Assembly (NCBI GenBank): GCA_003864495.1 | Contig: ML133395.1 | Coordinates: 526,307-590,306 of the forward strand | Direction of reading: 5' to 3' | Source: Nemopilema nomurai | Taxonomy: Eukaryota; Cnidaria; Scyphozoa; Rhizostomeae; Rhizostomatidae | Length of the DNA stretch: 64,000 bases | Made by a program: the position numbers and the translations under genes | Notes under the pieces: generated by a model | What the model saw: the letters and a program-made list of their open reading frames with translations, nothing else | Told to the model about the DNA's origin: nothing | Databases searched by the model: none | Part shown: positions 24,954-37,826 of the stretch, piece by piece | Numbering within the stretch: the first letter of the stretch is position 1 | Layout of the letters: each line of letters begins with the position of its first letter

Positions 24954-26184
24954 CAGGGGCGTAAATATTGGGAGTTGGGGGGGGGGGGGGGAAGGGTGTC
25001 ACACCTAACATTTTGTCGGGCAAACGACAGACAAGATGTTCGCAAATTCGTAAACTGTCGGGTAAAATCTTTCAGTCTACCGAAATCCTTCAAAGACTCG
25101 CTGGGTATATCGTATCGGTATACTGTTAAACTTTGAGTCCTTCTTCGTCAATTTTTCGAGTAAATCACTATTTGGAATGACTCGACCAGCCTAAACGAAT
25201 ATTTGCTAACCACTCTTGAAAACTGGCGTCGGTTCTTTGCGACCCAGTAATACATTTTTCATCATGCTTTTTTCTGAATAATTCCAGCACCAGCATCATT
25301 GGCCTAGCCATCCTGGATGCCGCAACAATTTTACCAGTGTCTGGACGACGAAACCAAGATGGCTCATTTTCGAAGGAACTTTGATAAAATCATCTGCTGT
25401 AAGTAGTCGCTCATCCTCATTGCCATTACAATATTTTGCGAAAAAAAGTTAACACGACTGAACTGCAGTTTTTCTACTCGTAAATTGATCTAATAATACC
25501 CGTTTTCTCTTTTACAAGAAACCTAGATTGGGTCCTATTACTAAAAGTTTCTTAATTTTTCACTAGTTTCTAGTACTAAAAGTTTCTTATTTTTAGATAA
25601 ACATCAAATTTTGCTCCTTCCCTTGTATATTAATTGTATTAAAGTTTATGACCCAACAGTAAGATTTGATATTGTATCTTTTCTTCATTATTCTTATGGA
25701 AACAGGGGTACTTTTTATCGAGACACCCGGTACAGTGTGCTTTAATTCTTTTATTATTTTCGTATTGTTACCGAGACACCCGGTATTTATTATTTTCCGG
25801 CTCAGAAAGTCAGCTTTATTTTTTGGAGTTTCTTAAACATATTGATTTAGTTCTAAAAGTTTCTTGAAATTTCGGGGCCTTAGTACTAGTCTTCCTATAA
25901 ACCGATTTCTTATCATAAAAGAAACGTGTAAACACTGATTGACATATGAAGAGCAAGGCATTGACTTGTGGTTCAAAGGTTAATACAAAAACTAAACAAA
26001 AATACGTAAAAATATCAGAAAATTACAAATGCAACAAATTTCATAACGTTTTAAAACATAGAAGAACACCGCTAAGGCTTCTCCCATAACAGATTCCATA
26101 ACATTTTAGTCGGGCAGTGGCGAAAATGACGGAAAATATTATGTACACCCCCTCCCCCAAAGAAAAATACTAGTTACTCCCCTG
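24954..26184. mobile_element. hAT-type non-autonomous element, unit 1 (1231 bp)
   Basis: The ends are CAGGGGCGTAAAT and, reversed, CAGGGGAGTAACT. The flanks attttgtc and tctttgtc match at 6 of 8 positions, and an unoccupied site (ttattttgtctcctttcaac) survives at about 54977 in unit 3. The interior is AT-rich, with repeated AGTTTCTTA motifs around 25545-25865 and two CGAGACACCCGGTA blocks. No transposase. Confidence 0.8.
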
Positions 26185-26599
26185 TCTTTGTCTCCTTTCA
26201 ACATCAAGAAAAGTAACCCTTTCCCTTCATTTACAGGTGAAAAATGTTAAAATGTTATAAGTTTAAAATGCCCATGTTCACTGTTCAAAATTAGTGCTGA
26301 TTTCCAAATTTCAATTTTGTGAATTTCAAATTTTCAAACAATTATGCATTACGATCTATTCCTTGTGCAAATCGTCAGATTTTCAAAATCAGCTTCGTTT
26401 GCCTTTTCGAACTTTGTAAGACAGATCATAACTGCCATCTAGAGTTGTGCTTCCTCAATCCGAATTTCAACTTAATTTTTCGCGATCCAAGAGCTTACGA
26501 AAGGCTTGCACAGTCTGTCCAGCAAGCCACTGTTTTAAAGTCTCCAAAACACCCATCCATTATCATTTTCGAAGCATGCCGAGGAAGGAAACAAATCTA
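26185..26599. other. H1 upstream spacer, conserved among units
   Basis: This block recurs at about 41400, 53830 and 55070. A 60-codon frame ending RGRKQI is preserved in most copies, but the copies are nearly identical DNA, so the frame is not evidence of coding. Confidence 0.5.
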
Positions 26600-26976
26600 G
26601 TTTAACGTGGAACGTAAGCATTTCTCGACAACGCAACACGATGTGGAGAATTGCGCTCATAGGCATTACCTCTACCCCTCAAAAAGCATCTTTATGAAGA
26701 AATTAATACATAGAGAGTTTTATTTCGATACTTTGAATAATCTTTTTGCGTTATTTCAATACTATGTGCCAATTAATGTTGGCAAAGAAGCACAACATCG
26801 ACGGCCATTTTGGCCTGAGCAGTCAGCGGTCACGTGTACTTTTGGCGCCTAGATGCAAAATGATTTTGAATCGTTGACCGAAAGTGAAGGAGGGCATCCA
26901 GTTTTGTGTCGCAGTTGCGAAGAACTTTACGTTAGATTGTCGAACCATTTGCTCATTTCCAAAAAAAGCCATCGTT
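26600..26976 (+). promoter_or_regulatory. H1 promoter, unit 1
   Basis: CACGTG (26831-26836) is followed 3 bp later by TTTTGGCGCC (26840-26849), about 130 bp before the H1 ATG. The same pair occurs upstream of H1 in units 2 and 3. Confidence 0.7.
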
Positions 26977-27609
26977 ATGGATTCATCTGCGGCGTCACCT
27001 AAGAAAACCAAAAAGGCAGCAGCACCCAAGAAGCCGGCTGCTCATCCTGCATACAAGGACATGATCGCGGAGGCAATCAGAAGCCTGAAGGAAAGAAACG
27101 GCTCGTCGAGGCAGAAAATAGCCAAGTATTTGCAGGCTAATTACAAAGGCCTTGGTGATGAGAGCGCTTTGAAGAGAAACCTGAAGGCTTCCTTGAAGAA
27201 ACTTGTCGCATCGGGCTCACTCGTGCAGACGAAGGGGGTGGGAGCTTCGGGGTCGTTCAAGCTACCTGTCGCCGCGAAGAAAGCAGCAGCAGAAAAGAAG
27301 CCGGTCGCAGCAAAGAAAGCTGTGAAAAAGCCAGCAGCACAGGCTAAGAAGAGTACGCAGGCTAAAAAGGCCAGTACCAGCTCAGTGAAGAAGAGTCCCG
27401 CGAAAAAGAAGGCAACGACAGCGAAGAAAGCAACTGGTGCTAGCAAGTCCCCCAAGAAGCCCAAAGCTAAAGTAGCCAAGAAACCAAAGGCTGCTGCAAG
27501 CAAGAAGGCTTCGGTGGCTGGAAAGAGCAAACCGAAAAAGGCTGCAGCTAAGAAGACGGCAAAGTCACCTGCTGCAAAGAAATCCAAGGCCAGCAAGTCG
27601 AAGAACTGA
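26977..27609 (+). CDS. H1: Linker histone H1, unit 1
   Basis: The product has 210 residues. The start is the Met of MDSSAASPKKTKKAAAPKKP; the open frame extends 31 codons upstream, but those residues are not histone-like and lie in the conserved leader. The globular winged-helix domain (about residues 18-92) shows HPAYKDMIAEAIRSLKERNG, SSRQKIAKYLQANY and LKKLVASGSLVQTKGVGASG. The C-terminal half is lysine/alanine/proline-rich with repeated KKA, SPKK and SPAKK motifs. SPKK sites are typical CDK targets and DNA-binding turns. It binds linker DNA at the nucleosome dyad. It is transcribed in the same direction as H2B, with a spacer of about 3.1 kb. Confidence 0.97.
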   Translation: MDSSAASPKKTKKAAAPKKPAAHPAYKDMIAEAIRSLKERNGSSRQKIAKYLQANYKGLGDESALKRNLKASLKKLVASGSLVQTKGVGASGSFKLPVAAKKAAAEKKPVAAKKAVKKPAAQAKKSTQAKKASTSSVKKSPAKKKATTAKKATGASKSPKKPKAKVAKKPKAAASKKASVAGKSKPKKAAAKKTAKSPAAKKSKASKSKN

Positions 27610-27664
27610 GGGCTCAGTTCTCCAGACATGTTCGTCTTAGTGCGCCATCCTGTCCATGCAAAAC

Positions 27665-27680
27665 AGCTTTTTTAAAAGCT
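27665..27680 (+). terminator. Histone mRNA 3' stem-loop, H1 unit 1 (AG...CT class)
   Basis: AGCTTTTTTAAAAGCT followed by ACCAAATAG, 55 nt past the stop. Confidence 0.88.
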
Positions 27681-28249
27681 ACCAAATAGTTGGATATCTT
27701 GTCTTGACAAGCCTTGTTGGCTGCATCGATCACTCGCATTTTTAATGGCTTTTTTGCTTTCTGCGTAGACCAACCCAACATTAAAATGAGCATACCTATA
27801 GCTTAAATGGTTACTGATTGTTTCAGCTTAACCATAACTGTGATCTGAAGGTTTCCGTCCAGAAACTCTGAAACATGTGGTGGGTTGGCTTGGTAACATT
27901 TAGAGAAGCTTTTTAATACTGTGGTTCTGTAATGCATGCAAAATAAGTTTTGAAAGAAGCAACTTGAGACTTGTCTTTGAACACTGTGAATATTAGTTTT
28001 TATTGGGAAGTGAAGAAAGCATTATATTCTAAAATGAAGGCTCAACCTATTTATCATAACCTGTGTCAGGCTCAACCTCTTTTCTGTAGGTAAAGTTAAA
28101 TTTTTAACACACTGTTTTCACAAAACCAGCAGTTCTGGACTCTTTGTTAGCAATAAAATGTGTGGAATTCAAATTGAATAGTGACTTAGAAAGTTTTCCA
28201 TCCAATCTGACAAAAGTGAATTTTGGGGCACTTTTTGAAACACTTTCTC
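27681..28249. other. H1-H3 spacer, first part (units 1/2)
   Basis: No gene. Nearly identical to 56510-57080, more diverged from 42823-43350. Confidence 0.5.
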
Positions 28250-30290
28250 ACCACAGCTTTCGATTTGCTTTAAGAGATGTGAATAAAGTTCTCATTCCTA
28301 TCATTCTTGGACCAGATTTCTAAAATTTCAGCAAAGTTTGGTATTGTTGTGAAGACAAACAATTTCAAAAAACTAAATTCCCTGAAAGCTATCAATCTAG
28401 GACTTGATTTTGATATTTTACTATTATTTATAACCAGCATTAAAACAATTTACCATGTGTTGATGTTGAATTGATGTAAAACAAAGTTTAAATTCTGCAT
28501 TCTCAATAAAAAGGTAGTTTTAATTTATTTTCATTCCCAGTTTTAGTAAATTTCATCAAGAGTTGTGAAGGGAGCTTCTTTTGCTATCATTTCATCAAAT
28601 CAACCAATACTTTCATCATATGTCCAGTGATGTAAAAGAAAGTTAAAACGCTGTAGTAATCCCAAATGGCAAGCAGTTTTATAGTTTGGTTTGATACTTG
28701 TTGAGGTTTTCATCAAGATTTGCATAGGAAGCTTCTTTTAGTAGAATCATTCCAAAATCAACAACAAGCAATTCATCATATATTGGTGTTGTTTGATGTA
28801 AAACAGTCCAGTGAAAATAGTCCATTTCCATAAAACAAGCATTGTTTTATTCTTGGGTTTTATAACTTTTTGAGATTGTTCATCAAAAGATGTAAAAGAA
28901 GCTTCCTCCTCTATCATTATTGAGGGAAAAGTTAAGCATTTCATTATATGATAGTGTTGTTTGATGTAAAATAAAGTGAAAACATTGTATTCCAATAAAA
29001 CAAGCAGTGTTTTATTACGACTTATTACCTTTCTTTGATTTTTCACCAAGTCTTGACTCATCAGTCTAGAATTTCTTTGTACCTTTATGCAGTTTGATGT
29101 AAAATGAAGTGAATATCACTATATTTCCATGAAATAAGCAAGGTTGCACTTGGGTTTGATAACTTTTTTATGGTTCTTTATAAAGGGTTTTAGAGTAAGC
29201 TTCTGTTGTAATCATGCCAAAAACAACAATCAAACAGTTTGTCAGATGATTGTGTTGTTGATTCAAAACAAAGTTAAAATTCTGTATTCTTATTAAGCAT
29301 TTTGATTTGATTTGGATTCCTAGTGTTGGGTGATTTTCATCAAGAGTTGTAAAGAAAGCTTACTTTGCTATCATTCCAGAATCAATAATCATACATTTCT
29401 TCATATGTTGGTGCTATTTGCGGGTAAAATAAGAAGAACTGTAGTTCCATAAAGCAAGCAGTGTTCTACTTAAGTTTGATAACTTTTGTAGTTCTTCTTC
29501 AGGACATGGAAGGAATTCTTCTTTTTAAGTCACTCTTGATTCAATAACCAAATATTTAGTGATATAAAAGTGGCTTTTTATGTAAAACGAAATGAAAATA
29601 CTGCCTTCCCAGAAATCAAGTAGTATTATTCTTGGGTCTGACAATTTTTGAAGATTCTCTATCTATACTCAAGCACTTCTTCATATGAAAGTGCTCTTTT
29701 TTGTAAAACAGAATGAAAATGCTGAATCTCCATAAAACAAGAAGTTTTTTTCTTGGGTCTGACAACTTTTTGATGTTCTTCTTCAAGACATGCAAAGCCA
29801 GCTTCTTTGATATCATTCCAGAATCCATAATTAAGCAAAATTCACCATTTGATAGTGTTATTTGATTTAAAGCAAAGTTAAAATTATGTATTCTTATCAG
29901 ACAAGCAGGTTTGATTTGATTTGGATTCCTAGTGTTGGGTTATTTTCATCAAGAGTTGTAAAGGAAGCTTCTTTTTATGTCATCTCATAATCATCAATCA
30001 ATGTTTCTATCATATGTTGGTGTTCTTTGATACAAAACAGAGTAAAAACACTGTTTTCACATAAACAAACAGTGTTTTACCTGGATTTGATAACTTTGTT
30101 GGGTTTAACTTCAAAACTTTTAAAGGAAGCTTTTTGCTATCATTCCAGAATCAACAATAAAACAGGTAATCACAACTTGGTCCAGTTTGGTGTAAAACAT
30201 CATAAAAATGATAAATTCCAATCAAACAAGAGGTATTATATTTGGGTTTGATATTTTTTGAGATTTTCATCAAGAATTGTAACAAAAAGT
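28250..30290 (+). repeat. 158-bp satellite block, H1-H3 spacer (units 1/2)
   Basis: About 12-13 head-to-tail degenerate modules of the same family and orientation as at 20631-22400. Boxes such as aaacaagcagtgtt and gctatcattccagaatcaa recur every 150-165 bp. Confidence 0.88.
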
Positions 30291-31044
30291 GTTAATATTA
30301 CACAAGAGGGTTGAAGGAGCCCGCCATTCCATCATTTTCAAATGAGTTTTCTACCAATTAAATTTCGACCAAATTTGTCTGCATTGCATTGTGATATGTA
30401 AAATGTTTTCTTACTGTTTGTGCATTACGCAGAGAAGGCTTCAATGAAGAGTTTCTCCATCCCATCATTTCAATATCCTTTTCTTAATTCTAAACAATTT
30501 ACCACGTGTTGATAAGAAATGTAAGACCTGGTTTTGACTTGAAAATGTCGGCACAAGTTTACCCGTAAGACACACCTAGTCATACTACATTCACCAAATA
30601 TCTGACCTAAAATGATTTTTCTAGAACGTAAAAAGGGGCAGCTGTATCGCGTTGTTTATGTAATGGAGACAACTTTAGATTTCATTTTGAGAACAGTTGC
30701 GTGGATTTACAAAAGAAAGGTAGATGCAGTTTTTCAGAATAATGTGTCTGTTAGCATTATAGATAGAAGTTAACTAGGGGCTTTCGGAAACCCTCTAATC
30801 AGAGTAACTCATTAGCGTTGCCAAAAGAATACTAGCTATAAAGAATATAATATAATATCAACTTTGACTAATTAGTAAACTGTAAGATGAAGTTTATTTC
30901 GAAATTTAAATGATTCAATTTAGCAAATTTTATATTGTGCTTTATAACTTTGGTAGGTTTTGTACATGAATGCATAGGCGGAAATCTATAGAGAATATCG
31001 CTGTGTGCAATGGGTAGAGAAACATCGTTTCTGGCGTTCGTGGT
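30291..31044. other. H1-H3 spacer, last part (units 1/2)
   Basis: Non-satellite spacer shared with units 3/4 at 59120-59884 and, with a deletion, units 2/3 at 45870-46396. No gene. Confidence 0.5.
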
Positions 31045-31060
31045 GGTTTTTAAAAAAACC
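31045..31060 (-). terminator. Histone mRNA 3' stem-loop, H3 unit 2
   Basis: Minus-strand GGTTTTTTTAAAAACC, 46 nt past the stop. Confidence 0.9.
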
Positions 31061-31105
31061 GTTTGAAGCGAAATCTCATCCGTCAAGATGTCTGGAGTGA
31101 GTTGC

Positions 31106-32536
<1,431 letters not shown>

Positions 32537-32602
32537 ATTCATGTTGCTGGTCCTTCCTGTCCGGCAATCAAGAATCGTCCATATGCAAGCACACAGAAAA
32601 AC

Positions 32603-32618
32603 AGCTTTTTTAAAAGCT
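32603..32618 (+). terminator. Histone mRNA 3' stem-loop, H4 unit 2 (AG...CT class)
   Basis: AGCTTTTTTAAAAGCT followed by ACCAAA. Confidence 0.88.
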
Positions 32619-33157
32619 ACCAAAAATGCCAAAGTTGCCTGATTTGGGCCTCGTAGCTCCACACGATTTAAAAAGGATGTCATTATTTCTGCTTTATAAT
32701 CAGTTGCTACACATTTCATCGATCACAAGTATCGGGGCATTGTGCCAGTAAATTATTAGTCCAACGTTCCTCCCTTTCAAGGTGACAGGAAAAAGCGCCT
32801 TTCTAGCCATATAATGTGTCGGGTCAGTTATTGATAAACTTCCTTTCTTAAATTACTCCATCTTATCGGTGACAATTTTTGGTCTCATTTCTCAGTTGAT
32901 CAAAAGTCTGTCGTGCATAGTGTTGATTGTGTTTGTACGAATAAAATAGTTCACCACTTAGCAGATTATATTGAAATATATATAGGTTTTTCGGGCTTGA
33001 GTTTGAGATTGTCACTGTTTTTAGTTTGGAGCTCTGGGGCTGATGAGCTCACTCTTTCCCCCTCTAGGCTGTATAGAGAAATGAAGATGAAAACATTTCA
33101 ATCCGCTTTAAGAGAAAAAGTGCCTTCTCTTATTGAAAAGCACCTTTTCACCACAGG
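32619..33157. other. H4-H2A spacer, leading part, unit 2
   Basis: Homologous to 20095-20630 with scattered substitutions; it ends abruptly at caccacag, where unit 1 continues into three more satellite modules. Confidence 0.5.
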
Positions 33158-34080
33158 GAAAAGTTAAGCATTTGTTTAATGTAAAACAAAGTGAAAACAT
33201 TGTATTCTAATTAAACAAGCAGTGTTCTATTAGCACTTGTTTACTTTGTTTGACTTTCCATCAAATCTTGAAAAGGAAGCTGCTTTTTATCATTCTAGAT
33301 TCAATAACCAAGAATTTCTTCATATCCTGGTGCAGTTTGATGTAAAATGATATGAAAACACTGTATTTCCATGAAATAAGCAGGGTTATACTTGGGTTTA
33401 CTTCTACAATCAATAATCAAGCATTTTATCATATGTTGGTGTTATTTGGGGTAGAAAAGTGAAAGTTTTGCAGTGCAATAAAACAAGCAGTGTTATACTT
33501 GAGTTTCATAACTTTTTTAAGGTTCTTCACCAAGACATGGACAGAATGCTTCTTTTTCAATCATTTCAGAATCAATAATCAAGTATTTTGTGATAGAAAA
33601 GTGTTTTTTGATGTAAAACAGAATAAAAATACTGCATTTCCATAATACAAGCAATGTTGTCATTGGATCTGACAACTTTTTGAAGTTCTTTTTGAAGACA
33701 TGCAAAGAAAGTTTTTTTGATATCATTCATGATACCATGAAACAAAGCAGTGTTTTACTTGCATTTGATAACTTTGTTGGGTTTTTTTTTTCAAAACCTT
33801 TTAAAGGAAGTTTTTTGCTATCATTCCAGAATCAACAATAAGCCATGTCATCATAGTTTGGTGTTTTTCGATGTATACAAAGTTAAAACACTGTATTCTC
33901 ATAAAACAAGCAGTGTTATACCTGGAATTTATAATTTTATTGGGGTTTTCTTAAAAAAGGAAGCTTTTTTGCCCTCACTCCACAATCAACAATAAAGCAT
34001 ATAATCACATCTTGATGCGTTTGGATTTAAAACAACATGTAAATATGATAAATTCTCATGCAACTTGATGTGTTATATTT
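33158..34080 (+). repeat. 158-bp satellite block, H4-H2A spacer of unit 2
   Basis: About six modules. It begins at ggaaaagttaagcatttg, the counterpart of 21109 in unit 1, so the first 477 bp of the unit 1 block are absent. Confidence 0.85.
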
Positions 34081-34492
34081 GGGTTATAGGCTCTATAGAT
34101 AAATGCATGTTCAAAAATTTGAAACCTCTTCAAGAGAAGGTCAGACGAGCTTAATGTTGATGAATTCGACATCTCAGATTCAGAAAGAGAGAGATCAATT
34201 TGTCGTGAACATATCCAGGTTCGGATTGAGATACTTTCATTTGAAACAAACATCGGCTTCGCTATTTCTCCCCTGGAGGGTTCTCGCTCAATATCGACCC
34301 CAACATGTCCAATATGAAGTACATACAATAACGCATATGTAAATATATATAGACATGAGGAGAAAAAATATATCGGCGCAGGTACGATGGAAGTAAAACC
34401 TCGTAAACCAGAAACTAGAAATTGGTGTTCTATCAGTAAGCAAGAGTGTCGTGTGTGTCACAAGAAGGTAAACCAATTTTAGCATCTTTGGT
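34081..34492. other. H4-H2A spacer, trailing part, unit 2
   Basis: Close to 22030-22684 of unit 1 and 49960-50369 of unit 3. No gene. Confidence 0.5.
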
Positions 34493-34508
34493 GGTTTTTA
34501 AAAAAACC
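34493..34508 (-). terminator. Histone mRNA 3' stem-loop, H2A unit 2
   Basis: Minus-strand GGTTTTTTTAAAAACC followed by ACCACCAAAGATG. Confidence 0.9.
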
Positions 34509-34551
34509 GTTTTTAATGCAAAGATAACCAGAGATGGCCAACCGAAGTGAC

Positions 34552-34935
34552 TTATGATTTGGCGGCCTTCGTCTCAGTCTTCTTTGGAAGAAGCACTGCC
34601 TGAATGTTGGGCAAGACACCACCCTGTGCAATGGTGACTCCACTCAGCAACTTGTTCAACTCCTCGTCGTTCCTGATGGCGAGCTGCAAGTGACGAGGGA
34701 TGATTCTTGACTTCTTGTTGTCTCTTGCTGCATTGCCAGCCAACTCCAAGATTTCTGCAGACAGATACTCGAGTACGGCTGCCAAATAGACGGGAGCCCC
34801 AGAGCCAACTCGCTCGGCATAGTTGCCCTTCCTCAACAATCTGTGGATACGTCCGACTGGAAACTGTAATCCAGCTCTGGATGTCCTAGATCTCGCCTTA
34901 GCCTTGGCTTTTCCACCTTTTCCACGTCCAGACAT
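34552..34935 (-). CDS. H2A: Histone H2A, unit 2
   Basis: The 127-residue protein is identical to unit 1; a synonymous change lies in the RIHRLL codons (caatctgtgg against caatcggtgg on the plus strand). Divergent from the frameshifted H2B at 35272, so its promoter is still shared with a transcription unit that may yield no full H2B. Confidence 0.98.
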   Translation of the reverse strand: MSGRGKGGKAKAKARSRTSRAGLQFPVGRIHRLLRKGNYAERVGSGAPVYLAAVLEYLSAEILELAGNAARDNKKSRIIPRHLQLAIRNDEELNKLLSGVTIAQGGVLPNIQAVLLPKKTETKAAKS

Positions 34936-35271
34936 GATTGCTATAATAACAGATTTTCTTCAACGAGTTGACTTGACTGCGAAAGTGCAAGGGAACGATT
35001 GCTAGTAGTACCCGCCAAAAGCAACATTTCAAAGCGGCATTCATTCGAAACGCGCCAATCGTCGCCTGCTCGAGTCGGCCATTTCGACGAACCAGGCGAA
35101 GACAGCCAATCGGCTGCGACCCTGGTCGGTCACGCGGTCTTCGGGCTCTTCTCGATGGCAAGGCGAGCTGGACTCAAATAAAGCAAGCGTGCCTTGGCGC
35201 CAAACCATCAAACCGAACTTGCTTGTCTCGAATCGAGAGTTGAGTGAATTTTAAAGAGAAAAGTCGCAAAC
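34936..35271. promoter_or_regulatory. H2A/H2B divergent promoter, unit 2
   Basis: Two CCAAT boxes as in unit 1 and TTGGCGCCAAA at 35194-35204. A few small differences (cattc in place of ccttc, loss of att near 35148). Confidence 0.75.
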
Positions 35272-35678
35272 ATGTCTGACGCCCCAGCTAAAGGAGGAAA
35301 ACAGGCCCCGAAGGTCGCCAAGAAGGGAGAGAAGAAAGCAGGAGTTGGTAAAAAGGGTGGCAAGGCCGGCTCAGGAGAAAAAAAAGGACGAAGAAGCGCA
35401 AGGAAAGCTACTCTATCTACATCTACAAGGTGCTCAAACAAGTCCACCCTGACACAGGAATTTCCAGCAAGGCCATGAGCATCATGAACTCGTTTGTCAA
35501 CGACATTTTCGAGAGGATCGCTCAAGAAGCCTCGCGACTTGCCCACTACAACAAGAAGGCGACGATCACTTCGAGGGAAATCCAGACATCTGTCCGACTT
35601 CTCCTTCCCGGTGAACTTGCCAAGCATGCTGTCAGCGAGGGCACCAAGGCCGTCACCAAGTACACGTCCAGCAAGTAA
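35272..35678 (+). pseudogene. H2B: Histone H2B, unit 2, frameshifted by one base
   Basis: The sequence follows unit 1 H2B except that the G inside an A-rich run is missing near 35380-35388 (eight A where unit 1 has AAAAGAAAA). Length is 407 instead of 408. The frame breaks after about 37 residues, at GSGEKK, before the histone fold; the original frame resumes only from the internal Met of the LKQVHPDTG segment (35430). Promoter, rest of the coding sequence and stem-loop are intact. It is either a very recent loss or a homopolymer sequencing error. Confidence 0.8.
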
Positions 35679-35738
35679 ACTACCTGACCTGCCCTGGAGA
35701 GTTTGGTACATGCTGCTCTCAAACGGTCGACAAAAAAC

Positions 35739-35754
35739 AGCTTTTTTAAAAGCT
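35739..35754 (+). terminator. Histone mRNA 3' stem-loop, H2B unit 2 (AG...CT class)
   Basis: AGCTTTTTTAAAAGCT followed by ACCAAA; intact despite the frameshift upstream. Confidence 0.88.
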
Positions 35755-36531
35755 ACCAAATTCGCCAATTTTTTCCTCAACCTCGAACACACACGACCAA
35801 TTGTTTACCATTTTATTTTTTCAACATTTTGTTTTAACTTAAGCGAGTGAGAGTGCCATCGCCCAATTTTGTTATCAAAAACACTATCGAAACCCTCAGA
35901 ATGAAAGCCATTTAGTGAGAAACTGTAGGCCGATGTTATTGAGGAGTGCTGCCCTCATGTAAGGGACTGATTTTAAATTTGGTATTTTCAGGATCCTTAT
36001 TTGATTATTCCAAATATACATCAAGCATGAACTCTTTTATACCGAACCCTGATTGTTTTGCCAACCCTCACTATTCGCAAATTTTTTAACCGAACCTAAT
36101 ATCATTCGTAAATCATTCTTGCCCAACACACAAATTCTTGATAAGAAATTCTCGAAGAAGCGTACAAATTTGTTAACCTGAAATAGTATCCATAATACGT
36201 GAAACCTTTCAGCCTTTTTCCTTGATAAATGCTCTTTTGATGAAAAGCAAAATTCACTGTTTTTAGAAAAACTGGTTTCTACTTTGTGGAGGCAATCTGT
36301 ATATGCTTGATGGTTATTTCACTTGCCCAAAAATATTTTCAGTGCTTGCATAGAACACACAAAACTAAACTAACAAACATAACATGTAATTCTGGATAAC
36401 CACTTTCATTTATCCCATCTAATCAAAAATACATCTTATTTAGAAATTGAAACAATTACAAGGCCAACATGATTATATATGATACATGATACAAAGCCGT
36501 GTGCATAAAATCAAAATCAGTTTATTTCGTC
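35755..36531. other. H2B-H1 spacer, first part, unit 2 (MITE-free)
   Basis: No gene. The MITE insertion site near 36190-36200 is unoccupied here. Confidence 0.55.
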
Positions 36532-37779
36532 CAGGGGCGTAAATATTGGGGGGCTGTGTTGGGTGTGACACCCCCCCTCCCCCCACTAATTGAAAACCCG
36601 CATTTTGTCGGGCAAACGACAGACAAGATGTTCGCAAATCCGTAACTGTCGGGTAAAATCTTTCAGTCTACCGAAATCTTTCAAAGACTCGCTGGGTATA
36701 TCGTATCGGTATACTGTTAAACTTTGAGTCCTTCTTTGTCAATATTTCGAGTAAATCACTATTTGGAGTGACTCCGCCAGCCTAAACGCCTATTAGCTAA
36801 CCACTCTTGAAAACTGGCGTCGGTTCTTTGCGACCCAGTAATACATTTTTCAACATGCTTTTTTCTGATTGAGGCCAGCACCAGCATCATTGGCCTAGCC
36901 ATCCTGGATGCCGCAACAATTTTACAAGTGTCTGGACGACGAAACCCAAATGGCTCATTTTCGAAGGAACTTTGATAAAATCATCTGCTGTAAGTAATCG
37001 CTCATCCTCATTGTCATTACAATATTTTACGAAAAAAAGTTAACACGACTGAACTGCAGCTTTTCTACTCGTAAATTGATCTAATAATACCCGTTTTCTC
37101 TTTTATAAAAAACCTAGATTGGGTCCTATTACTAAAAGTTTCTTAATTTTTCTCTAGTTTCTAGTACTAAAAGTTTCTTATTTTTAGATAAACATCAAAT
37201 TTTGCTCCTTCCCTTGTTTATTAATGTATTAAAGTTGATGACCCAACAGTAAGATTTGATATTGTATCTTTTGTTGATTATTCTTATGGAAACAGGGGTA
37301 CTTTTTATCGACACACCCGGTACAGTGTGCTTTAATTCTTTTATTATTTTCGTATTGTTACCGACACTCCCGGTACTTATTATTTTCCGGCTCAGAAAGT
37401 CAGCCTGATTTTTTTGAAGTTTCTTAAAAATATTGATTTAGTTCTAAAAGTTTCTTAAATTTTTGGAGCTTTAGTACTAGGCTTCCTATAAACCGGTTTC
37501 TTATAATAAAAGAAACATGTAAACACTGATTGACATATGAAGAGCAAGGCATTGACTTGTGGTTCAAAGGTCAATACAGAAACTAAACAAAAATACGTAA
37601 AAATATCAGACAATTACAAATACAACAAATTTCATAGCAGTTTTAAAACAAAGAAGAAACACCGCGAAGGCTTCTCCCATAACAGATCTCATAACATTTT
37701 AGTCGGGCAGTGGCGAAAATGTCGGAAATATTATGTACACCCCCCCCCCCCACAAAGAAAAATACTAGTTACTCCCCTG
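36532..37779. mobile_element. hAT-type non-autonomous element, unit 2 (1248 bp)
   Basis: Same element and same insertion point as 24954-26184, with end CAGGGGCGTAAAT and right end ttactcccctg. The poly-G/C tracts inside both ends differ in length between units. Confidence 0.8.
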
Positions 37780-37826
37780 TCTTTGTCTCCTTTCAACATC
37801 AAGAAAAGTCACCCTTTCCCTTTACC

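Noticed and set aside
25100..25440. Possible small RNA gene (5S or spliceosomal snRNA) in the H2B-H1 spacer
   Set aside because: I looked for 5S and snRNA core motifs because some animals link these to histone arrays, but none was found; the conservation is explained by the shared mobile element.
26319..26600. Conserved frame upstream of H1 (repeated at about 41487, 53907 and 55246)
   Set aside because: It recurs only because the spacer DNA is duplicated. The reading frame starts differ, and there is no recognisable domain and no codon-level conservation pattern.
26884..26976. N-terminal extension of H1 by 31 codons
   Set aside because: The residues are unlike any H1 tail, and the downstream Met in MDSSAASPKK fits the family length and start.
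27141..27629. 162-residue antisense frame over H1
   Set aside because: Lysine/alanine-rich codons read backwards give a long hydrophobic frame; there is no independent support.
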